From NCBI GenBank assembly GCA_035048495.1, contig CM068551.1, positions 16,742,248-16,806,247 on the forward strand: DNA of 64,000 nt. Direction: 5' to 3'. Below, in pieces: positions 10,860 through 22,800 of this stretch. Within the stretch, counting starts at the first letter, position 1. The number at the start of each line of letters is the position of its first letter. The notes under the pieces were generated by a model. That model worked only from the letters and a program-made list of their open reading frames with translations. It did not search any database and was not told the origin of the DNA. The DNA comes from Euptelea pleiosperma (taxonomy: Eukaryota; Streptophyta; Magnoliopsida; Ranunculales; Eupteleaceae). Both the position numbers and the translations under genes were made by a program.

Positions 10860-13800
10860 TCAGTCTTGTCGGGGACCCCTCTGATGGAAACCATTTCCCC
10901 TTGGCCTATTGTTGTAGTCCCTCTCACCTCCATCTTGCCCACTTCCCCTGCCGAAGCCCCGAGAACCAAAACGCCCCCTTGGAGCTTCTGTCTGGTAGCC
11001 ACCCTTGCCTCTACCCCTTCCTGCCCAAAACAATTCAAGTAGCAGTAAATGTTAATGGACAATAGGACACTTCAATGAACTGCATGATAAGCACATTAAA
11101 AATTTGATTGCTCAGTTTGACGAAAAGAAGACAAAAAATGGATAATATTGGTTTCATACACAAACTAAATGTGTCCATTTTGCAAACTAATGTTACTTTG
11201 ATTATCTCTGCAACACATTGTCTTTCAGTGAGAGAGCATTTTGCCATTCAGTCTACATGCAAAAGGGCCATCGAGTATATAGAGACATACTATGACTCCC
11301 TCAGAATCATGGAGAATTCAGTTGCCTGAGAAAAGCTTAAGGGTGATCCTAAGCATTTTCTACAAGGCATAACCAATGAACTGTCACAAGAACAAGTTCA
11401 AACATTAAATCAAATAGCTACTACAAGTAAAATCAGAAAGTTCCTAGAAGTTTGGGGAAGCACAGGCACCATGCTTGTTTGAAATTTACTAAAAACAAAG
11501 GTGTAGATGTTGACAGTGCTTGTACACCAAAATCATTCACTGATATCTAGTCAAGGTTTCACCTGTGTTCCCCAGGCAGGCTTTATGAATACAAAACAAG
11601 GCCTATAAACAACCATCAAGAAGGCGTACCAAAGTGAGTCTCAATTTGTTTCCTACAACCAGAACACATGCCTATTTCTTCGAAGGCGTACAAGGAAGAA
11701 AAAAGAATGTTTCTCCAAAGGTTAGGACACAATACCAACTTTTTATACATTTGAGTGGAAACAAAACTAAATGGGCAGAACCAACAGTTGCAGATAATTT
11801 GTATCCTGGTGGCATATTTTGGATAAAGCCATAGAAATTCAGGAATAAATCTTGAAGAGATGAGCATGTCATTGATTCAATCAAGTCTAAGAGTATTTTG
11901 GCCATTTCGGGTATGTTACGTAAAATTTGAGTGTATGTAAACCACACAACTATATAAGCAATAATCATACTAATAAAAACCACTGGAAGTAGTAGAGAAC
12001 TAGGGATGCACATACTTCCTCCTCGAAATGTGCTGCTGCTGCTGCTGCTTGCTCTCCGCTCCTCAATGTGTACTTGCCGTCCAACAAACTGTATTGGAGA
12101 TGCCTAACAAGAAAAAAAAATGGCCAATATTATTACAGAATCACACTAAAATACATATCGTTAAGTAGATATCGGTAGCATAGTCCAGAAGCAACCATCT
12201 TAACAGACTGGCCCGTAAATACTATCATTTGACAAGCCACATTCAGAAAATGACCAAATTCCAAATGGCTTGAACTAAAGAAATTTCAGATTACAGGCAC
12301 AAAATTCTGGTAACTGACATAGATGACAGAAAAGTAGAAAGTAAAGGAATTATCATCCCATCATATAAATAAATGAAGCCAGATATTGATGCTTTTGTTC
12401 TGATGGTGCAGAAAGGTTTTACCAAAGTCAGATACGAATGACTGTCATTGCATCAAAATGCTCCAATCCTTCACAATATTTAAGTGTAAAAACATATATA
12501 GCTCATTTTCTCGGTCAAAATTTGTATTTATGTGTGAATTTATAATGAAATTGACTTGATTAAAATTACTGCTCCAATGAGAAGGAGCTTGGTGCAGGTT
12601 GACGGCTCAAATGGGAGCAAGGAAGGCCGAAAAGGACATGCTAGTACGAAAAAATTTAAGGCACTTCTAACAGATGATATGGTCTAGATAAAATTGATGA
12701 AGAAAGAACAAGATCCATGTTGTCAACCCCAATTAGTTGGGATAAGGCACTCTTAATGATGACGACGATAATTTATTGAAATTCCTGGAGAAAGGTTAAA
12801 CCTTGATTGCATTTTGAACACCTAGTGCATCTTCAAATTCGATAAAAGCGTAGCAAACACCAATATCCTGCACATCAACGTGAAACATCGACACAAGCTA
12901 AATATTAGGTTAGTTTCTTTCAAGGTAGAAACAGAGGCAGTCAGTAATAAGGGCGGGCAAGTGAGTGGACCTTGCGATTCCTGACAACCACTCCTTCAGG
13001 CTTGATTCTACCAAAGTTCTTAAACTCCTGCTCAATTTCAGAAGCTGAAACAGTAGAGGGCAAATTTCTCACGTAGACAGATCTTCCTTCACCTGATAAA
13101 ATTCAAGAACAAAGGACCAAGAATCATTTGAAGCTCCTCAATCTTCTTATGTAAGCATTCGACAAAAGTAGACCTTTATTCAATCACACAAAGACGTGTT
13201 TTGAGAAAACCAACGAGTTATAAACATATAATGCTTTTTGGCATCTATGAATTGTTAAGGAAGTTTTGGTAATTTCCAAAAAGGAAATCTGAAGTTCTTC
13301 TAAGAACACAAATCTCAATAACCTTTTATTGGCCTGAAATGGTTCTAACAACAGCGAATTATGCAAAATTGGAGCACAGAGTAGGAAAGTTAACCTTCTT
13401 CCTCATATGCTGTAGCTTCCTCTACTGCTTCTGCACCAGACCTTTCAGGCCCCATTGACAATGCAGGATAAGACTGCTGAGAAGTAGGCTGTGGTGCATG
13501 ATGCCACTCTGAAGTAGGTGGGGTGCTTTTGTTTAGAGAGGGTCGAGGAGCCACTGATGATGCAGACTGCCCTTTAGCAACCCGTAACTTCCAAGTTCAC
13601 AACATTGACAACATTAAAGGGAAAGGGAAAGGGAAAAAATCAGTCCCAAATCGATATACATACATACAACATACATACATGTATATATATAATATGTGTG
13701 TGTGTGTGTGTGTGTGTAACAAAAGAATCTGCATTAAAAGGAGCAGAGCATACAATAGAAGCATATGTTTGCTTTGGGGCTTCTCCAACAGGTTCCTCAA

Positions 13801-16800
13801 CAGGAGCAGGAAGGGGAGAAGGAAGGGGGTCTTGAATGGTGTTCATTGCACTTGGAAATGAAGTCAATGGAGTGGTTGACTCTTCCTCAGGTGCTTCATC
13901 CACTATAGTGTCATCCTCAGGGATTTCCTGCTGCTGTTGTTCCGGGAGACTATAGTCATCAACTGGATCATTTTCTTCCACATCAACTGAAGCCACATAC
14001 TCCCTGTCCTGAATTTCTTCCCCCAGCATGTAGTCAGAAGCTGCAAAAGCCATTATTTTATACACATCACAAACCTTGAAATGCGAACTAATTGTCAAGG
14101 ATGGGAAGCAAGACGACAACTAAGAGGCGGAAATAAGAACTCCCCAGAAACAAAATAATTGACTCTGAATTCCCATGCCATAGTCATCACATATATAAAC
14201 TACCTGAGAATTCTATAACTAATGACCATTGAGCAGAGTATAAATGTTATGTCAAGTAGTAGTAGAAGTTTGATGACTATTATAAGAGTGTTAATTGTGA
14301 CACTGACAACCATAGCCTTTTTTACATTTGTGAACTTTAATTGATTTATAACCACTTCCAAGCAAGGTTTAAAATTTCGGTCTCGAGGTATGTCTCGGTT
14401 AGATGAAAAACTGAGACAAACCTCGTGATAGAATGAAACATTTCCGAAACATTGGAAAATTGGCGAGAGAAACTGAAACAAGCTCAAAATAATGAATATA
14501 ATGCACAAATAAGCTTATAAAAAGATGTTTAAAGCAATTAAATGACCCCTACAATCAGTTATATTAACAAACGTACATCTTTTCTTACTAATACACACCA
14601 ATACCTATTGATATACATAGATACTCTATGATACTTTATACTGAAAATAGCATGTCCGACATAGACCCTATATCCACTAAAATACTCGTTTGTACTATAT
14701 TAAGGTTGAAACTTGAAATGTAATTTTACCTTTGTTTTATTTTAATATTAAATAAGTTACTTGAAATTTAGTTATTTAAATTTCTATTAACAACAAATTT
14801 TAATCGTAGATACACAATTTTAAATATAAATCTATCTTAGATCTATGACTTTTACTGTAGATCTAAATCAAATCTTGGCTCATCAACATAATTTAGGTTT
14901 ACGATTAAATATCTATGGATCGCTCATTAGGTTCATTAAGAGATTGTTCAAACATTCAAGAGTTTATGGGCCCATATTTTTTACAACTCGTAATTTATCT
15001 TGTGGTCCAAGTCATCCAATCAAGCTGATTTTCAATCAAAGTGATCTCTTATTATGGCCCCACTGATTGAAAAGTTCAAGTTCATATGTATAAGCACCAT
15101 TGTGTAATATAGACTAGGTACCATCATAAGTGTGGTAGTATTGAAACTACCATGCTTTCAGTAGTATAGGGGGGAGTAGTCTTATCAATCCAATATGTCC
15201 AACTTGTGGATACCATCTAGAGTTAGGCTAAAAGTTAGCGGTGTGGATGATTTTAACCATCCAACCAATTAGTTATTTTTCGCTAGAGATACAAGGGTAC
15301 CAATCTTAAGAAAGGTCAATCTATTAGATGGTTAAAATCATTGAACGGGTTGATTTTCATTCTAGGCAGTCCCCCACTTGGGATCCAAAGATTAAACACT
15401 CCACGTAGATGTTCCATCTATATAATATAGACAAGGCACTACCATAAGTATGGTAGTACTAAAACTACTTAATGTTTCTTTTATGTATATTATGAAGACA
15501 AACGGGTAATCTTCGTACTACTATTCTTTCGATGGTATGGTCCTCTATCATACACAAGGTTTAAAATATCATTCTATTTCATTGTCTCGGTAAGCTGACA
15601 GAACGAAATCCTCGACCGAGACAAAACGAGACCGTCTATATGATGTTGCCTAGCAGGTGCACCTTGTGCAAGTGCGAAGCTGAGACTATGGATCATGTTC
15701 TGATACATTGTACATTCACATCGAGGATCTGGCAGACTTTGGCTTACAGTATGTTGTCCCGCACGATGTTAGGGTATTCTTCCAGGGGAGTGCGAACGAT
15801 TGTTTTTCTGGTAGAGGTCGCTTCCTGTGGAGAATTCTGCCCTTCGCAGTTATGTGCGGGGTTTTCCCCTTTCAATACATACATACTTATCAAAAAACAA
15901 TGTCTAATAAGGCTATATATTTGTTTTCTGCATTTATGTGTTATAAAAGACACCTACCATGAAAATGCTTTTTAAACCAAATTTAGTACCTTAATTAGGC
16001 ATTTGGCACAAGACAATAAATTCCCCTATGTATTGTCTCGGAACATTACAGGAACGAGACGTCTCGACCGAGACGAAACGAGATTTTGAACCAGGACCAT
16101 ACAAGAGTAACATATTCCTCTTTTAAGATATCCATTTTGCAGGTCCCACCTAAAAGATTTGTTAGACCAAAAATTAAACTAGATGAAGCAACAACCCAAA
16201 TGTTATGCCATTTTTGGGCACAAAAATACAATGCAATATCTAAGAAAATAATACTCCATATGGAGCATATCACAAATTTCTGAATGTTTGGTATTGTCTC
16301 GGTTTGTCTCGCAGCAAGACAAACCCAAACCCAGACAATCCAAAACATTTAATTTTTTTATATATTTTCCCAATGCTTCGTTCCGGCCATGCAAAATTCC
16401 AAGATGTCTCGGCCGAGACAAACTGAGACAAAACGAAATTTTGAACCATGTTTGCAAGTGAACAGCAGAACATATATTATTTTATGCCAAAAAAAATAGA
16501 AGAATAGGAAGGAGAGGCGATGGGGAGAATGAAGAAGACTCTTACTATAAAAAAATAATATTACCATTACCTTTTCTTTTCAATAGTCCTACAGTTTTTC
16601 CAACGATCCTATAGTTTTATTTTCAAAAATCGTAACTTATTCATACAAAACTACAACTTTGGAAATTCAGGTGAATTTCACACTACCTGGCTCTGGAAGA
16701 GGATCAGATGCATTTAGTTTGGAATCGAAATTGATGTGATCTAATATGGCTGCTGGATGCTGGGGAATCTGTTCCTCGTCAAGGAAGTGAAAGATATCAT

Positions 16801-19800
16801 TGAAAACAAAGTAGCCATTCTCTTGAGGAGCAAGAAAAAAGGTTTGCGCAAATTTCCTCCCGCCACTGTAATCCTTGGTTTGCACAGAACCAGAAACCAT
16901 CACAAGAACACCTCCATTGAAAGAATCTAGAGAATGTACTGTCTTGATCTCAATTCCAGTAAAATTGAGTGACATGATAAGCGAATGGATTTCCTGCAAC
17001 AAGAGAATTCCAGGGCTTCATTAACCATGAATACATTCACAGACTACAAATCAATGATCAAAATACAGTTGAATGGAGAATCAGAGAATGCTTAGCACCC
17101 TGGAGACAGCAAAATGGACCAGTTCTGGCCATTTCAGTAAATTAAAAATTGCACAACCAGGCATAAAGACAAAAAAAGGAAAATAGAAAAAAACATCACC
17201 AGTGTATTAAGTTGTAATGACATGAAATTGTTGAAGGAATTTAGAACGGTCTCATTCAACTGTAGTAATCATAATTAAGTAATTGTTAATTATAAGATAA
17301 TTAGCATCATTCATTAAGATGACGACCCTTTTAAATTAGTGGACACCGGAGCCAGTTCGATGCTGAATTTGATCTTATGCCTTGGTAAGGATCTTTCATT
17401 TTAACCATTCCTCAAATATAGAAGAAATCCTTGTGACAATTTCTTATAATCTTCAAATGATATCAAGGAAGGGTTCATTCTTTTATTATCAAATAAAACC
17501 TACCATATATCTCTATATCAGTTATCCTCAATAGAATCTTGGATTAGTTCCTAGGATTTGACAATTAAGTAAATCAATTAGCAGACTGATCAATTCAGCT
17601 GTATGAATGGTCTCTTATTTACTCATGGTAAGGAAATCCCAAACAAAAAGCTGATCTATTTCTTAGTAAGAAGTTTTATTGAAATGAAGCTTCTTCTTTG
17701 GTTACTTAGTACATGGTGGCTATTTTCTAGTGACAAAGATATTGAAGGAAAAATAACTAATTAAATGCATCTTCACCAAGAACATTAAGTTTCAAAAAAA
17801 AAAAAAGAACATTAAGTTTCAGCTGCAAAATTTTCAGATGCTTTCAGAAAAAGAATGAATAATGTCTTCAAATGGAACACTTATCTCAATTCTCACCAAT
17901 AAATAAGCTCAAAGGTCAGAAATAAGTATCCAAACATATGCAAGTGCTAGGATGAATAAGCCCAAAGATACTAAGGTCTAACCCTAAAAGAAAAATAACA
18001 CCAAGTACTCAATGGGCGGAAATTTCATGGGTTACGTCTAGGTGGAAAAGAAAATATGCAAGAGAACGAGGGTAAATATCCAAAGAAGTTACCTCCAAAG
18101 TGGCCTTTGTGGCCACCCAAAAGGGATGGGTAAGAGAGGAGGGCGTAAGCCGCATAACTGAGTGATAGTGAAGTAAGAGCCTTTTAGCCTATAAACCAAT
18201 GTAAGTACTTTTTTTATCGGTAAAAGATATATATTAAAAGGAGGGCTGAGGAAGCCCAAAAAAGCTATACAACATAACAAAAGAAAAGGAGAGAGCGCTG
18301 AGAGCAGCTACACCCTAAACCCATGAACCAAAAGCCCCGAAGAAAAGAGCTCAATTACGATTTACGACACCATCGGAGATAGCAGAACCCCAATAATAAA
18401 GAGTGGCTTTAATGTTCATGGCGATCTCATCTATATTGGCCTCTTTGTCTTCAAACGTCCGACGGTTTCTCTCCTTCCATAACTCCCAACAGATAGCGAA
18501 AGGGAAGATCCTCCAAACCAATCGACCACTAGCTGAGAAAGCCTTAGAGGTCCAATGTAAGTATTTATTGTAACTTAGCCCTGCTTGTTTGCTTATAAAA
18601 GTTTGCAGCTGCTTGGTAGTAACCTAAAAAAGAGAATGATCAAAACACCAAAGCTAGGATTATTACAAGTTTTCACTCGCTCTATTTGTTCTATTTCGTA
18701 CTGTTGTTTTCTTTTGTTGATTGTATAATCCTGAATGCCAAAGAGCTTGTTATCTGCGATTTCCACCCGACTGCTCTTTTTCTAATCTTTCAGTCTTTTT
18801 ATTCCATTGATTGTCTTGTTAATTTTAGCATTATTTTCTATCACTGTAATTTTTCTCTGATTGTTGTTCAGTGAGGAAGATCCCACGTGAGTGTCCCGTT
18901 CTCTTATCCATTCAATCTCACCATGATAAAAAAAAAAAAAAAAGAGCAGAAAAAGAAAGGCAACCGAACTATAACTCACTCCAATGGAGGTGAAGTTCTG
19001 GAACGACAGCGTGAGCGCAAGATGTATGACAACTTCTCCGACCTCTACGCCGTTATCAAAGCCACAGAATTACAAAGATGTATGATCTCTCAACGCCGGG
19101 TCCTTGAGAGATAGGGTTTCTGCCATGAATGAGAGAGAGAAGAAAGAAAGCTTTTTCTTTAAGAGTTGATAACTGCTTTTCAAACCCAAATACATTAATC
19201 AAATCAATCCGACCAACATCCAGTATGAAGAGAACAAGCTCCTTAAATTACAATAATTTAATCCACGAAGAAATCTTCTGCTCCCCAAAATCAAATGTAG
19301 CAGAGTCCTTGCCGACCTGAAACATATCATAGATGACAGAATTCTTCCCTTCTGTTTCATTTCAGGGAGTTCTTAGGATTTTTCTTTACGAGTTTCCCAA
19401 AATTAGGGATTTTCATTGGTTTTGAAGAAGAGAAGCTTGAGGTATGCCTGAAAGTGAGGGTTCCGCCGCCATCAGAGCGGTGAGAGGAGAAGAAAAAGAT
19501 GCCGTTAACGACTGTAAGTGTGAGAAAGAGAGAACATCGTCTCATTTCCTCTCTTGGGAGACTTTTGCAACGCAACTGTGAGGGCAAAAATTTCCCTTCA
19601 ATTTTTCCAAGAAATGGTGGGCCTGAAGTTTTCATTTGCACGCCTGCTTCAGTAAAAGAAGCTAACCAAGCATGCATAATTTCAAATCTGCTGCAAACTT
19701 TTGCAAGCATAAAAGTAGGGCCCTAGATTGTAATAAAAAAAATTGTTAATCAGGCCTCCGAAAAAACTATAGAACTTAGGTAGTGAAACAAAGAAACAGA

Positions 19801-22800
19801 AGTGGGAAACACTCATTTTGTTACATTTCTGAATGTAATTACTGTGATGTCAGAAACGAGATGCAAGAAGCAGGGATTATTTAAGAAAATAGATTTCCCG
19901 GGATTATTTAAGAAAATAGATTTCCCGGTAACTATGGTCAAAACAAATAACTCAATAATCCATGACCATTTTGAAATATTACATTTAATTTGGAAGGCTA
20001 TTCTAGAAATATTCTGAGATAGTAGAATATCTTTCGAGTTTAGACACCAGACAACCAGGACTTATGAAAATAAAAAAAACAACCTCACATGCAAGGAAAT
20101 AGATTATTCTACACACATTCATGCAAAATGACTATTAATATGTGTTTCACCAGCAACCTGTAGAAATGGGAATTTTTCATTAATAAACAGAACCAATAAA
20201 TACATGAAAGGGAAAAGCAACAACCACAAACAGGGATAATATTGAGCATAACCCCAAATGCCTACACGTGACAGAAAGCCCACCATAGATGGAACATAAT
20301 TCTTATTCTTTTCAATGAATTTAGATTTTTATTGAAGGAAGACCAGAAGCACGTATGCGAAAAAATATACAAAGGATCCAAATGATCCAAAGAAGTGCAA
20401 AAACGTTTTAAGGTGGGACCATTCTTGAATGTTTATGAGTTTGTTGAACAATCCACTAATTATTTTTGGCCCGTACTACATCTTAAAAACTTAAATAGCT
20501 TCAAAGGAGGCCAAGATATCTTTTATCTTAACAAAGTCTTGTGAAATGTCAATGTTCATACTTCTCTATGTCATGTTACCACATGGCTATGGTCGCCGTG
20601 TGTTGCTTCTTTCCCTCCTTTTGGTTTGTTTTTCTTTTGTGAGTCTTGCCATTGCTTGACTTGCCTTCTTTTGTAATTTTTTCTCCTTCCTCTTAATATA
20701 TCACCTCATTCAGCGAAAAAAACAAAGATTCTTCTAAACATGAGACACTTGTGTCGGATACGTCAGATTCCGACACTCCACAGATTCTAGTGCAACACTT
20801 CCGAAATATTTTATTAATTAACAATTACCATAGGCTATGAGTTCTACCATTTCCAACAAATTCTTTTATGTAGCAATTATAACATCACATTTTGTTTTCA
20901 ATTTTTTTTTTATAAGTATTTTTTTTCCATTTGTCTATAGGCATATGATATAAATCATAAGATATCACTTTACACAATCCATTATTATCTTAATTCCTTA
21001 ATATTAGTTTTAAAAATTACTTTGTTTAAATTATTCGAAATATATTGTCAAGCCCACGCCAGTTTTTCAAGGTTCGCCAAATCTGACACGGGATCCGATA
21101 CTCCATACTCGTGTTGGACACTAACACCCATACCAGTATCAATGCAACATTCCCACGTGGATATTTGAACCAATCTAAATCCATGATAGAGACATAATTG
21201 TGGCATTAGTAGAGAACACTATTTTCAACAAAGCGGCATAAAGCCAAACTACAAACACTTCATAGGAATTTCACAGTGGTTAGAGACGATGACATGTTTT
21301 AAAACATATGGGCAGGGGAGAGTTCCCCATAGGACGACGAACCACATGTCATTGAATTATGATATATATGCATGATTGTCTGAACTTGAGGATATTGTTA
21401 ATTTGCAAAATAACTTCCAAGTGTAGCAAGTAATCAGTCAAAAAAAAAAAAAAATTCCAAGTGTAGCAAGTTCCAAAATCAGATAACTTCACTTGTTCAA
21501 TTCTAAGACACCACTGGATGTATGCTTCAAAAGCAGTTTAACCAACCCAACTCTGAGACTGGGGGAAAAAAGAAACAACTCCATGCATAAAACGCAAATA
21601 AGCAAGTAACCAACAAAATTATCAAGTGATTTCATTGACCTCAGACAAAGGATGGCAGATTGTCATGGATAGCACTTACATTAGCATAAACTATATCAAG
21701 AACACAATTTATTGTTTCGATGTCATGTAGGATGTTAACTCTGCTGGTGTAGTGTTTTACGCTGCATTGCCGGTCCCAAGCCCAGATGGAGGAGGGTTAC
21801 GTCAGGTTGGTAGCCAGTGTAAAATTTCTGTCAAATCATACCATGAATCCTTATCCATTATTACATTTAGCTCTGGCTTTAGACAAGATTTAATGGAGGA
21901 ACAGGATTCATGCTACAAACCCCACACCATTGGGAAAGGCTTATGATGATGAAGATGTCATGTAGGAAGTTGCTTGAAAATGAAGCAATTTTTTTTTTTT
22001 GCTTCTTGCTTTGAAATCTCAATTTAAGCACATGTTGAATTGGGTTTTTAAGTTAAACTTTCATAATAGTATGTTTGCCACTCTAAGCCTTTAATACAAA
22101 TTATAAATGACCAATTTGTCCTTCTATGCTATTTAAGTTACTTTTTGTCCTTTCAAACACACTTTTGCTTTCCTTTTTTTTTAGTATAAACTTCATTAAA
22201 AGGCGAAATGCAAAACGATACACAAGGAGCAGCTAATGAGGTCGAGATGACCTCCAACAGTCTAACTCGAAAAAGGAACACACTTTTGCTTTTAGATAGC
22301 AACTTTTAAAATCAATATCTTCTAAATGGAGTTACTTATTGCTTCCAATGTGTTGCCAGACAGGCCCTTAACACAACAAGACCAAGAATCATCTAACTCT
22401 TTCAAACTTATCAATTTTTATTTCTAAAAACAAGTCTAGAGATCTAACTGGGTGAATGGTTCCACAAACTGACAAATGTCAACCAAATCATGCTACCATA
22501 TGTCCACTTTTGCATATATGGAAAATAACATGCCAATATCTGTATTCATAGAATTTTTTAATTAAAAAATGTTTAAAAATAATACTAATTTTGGCAATAC
22601 ACCAATAATTACATCTTAAGGAAACCTGAAGTGTTGGTCACTCATACCTATCCCACATGTTGCCATGTGGCACACTTTTTGGGCCCTCTGACCCAAGAAT
22701 GTTTGGCTCACCCCTTGGTGAACCTACACACACCAAAAATCAGCCTGATAAATGATTTCTAGGCATTGAATTTAAGAATTTTTGCATCATGGGCTTCATG

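Noticed and set aside
10823..11062. 79-aa minus frame overlapping the RGG exon
   Set aside because: It is a shadow of the G3BP-like last exon in another frame; the true frame gives the RGG tail in phase with exon 8.
13640..13753. Read-through of exon 4 of the G3BP-like gene into CSAPFNADSFVTHTHTH
   Set aside because: Donor GTATGC after ...KQTYASI joins in phase to LRVAKGQS; the His-Thr run is translated TG microsatellite in the intron.
17325..17390. LVDTGASSMLNLI, resembling a retroviral-type protease active site
   Set aside because: Only about 12 residues, no flanking gag or RT sequence, open frame short; could be chance. Not listed as an element.
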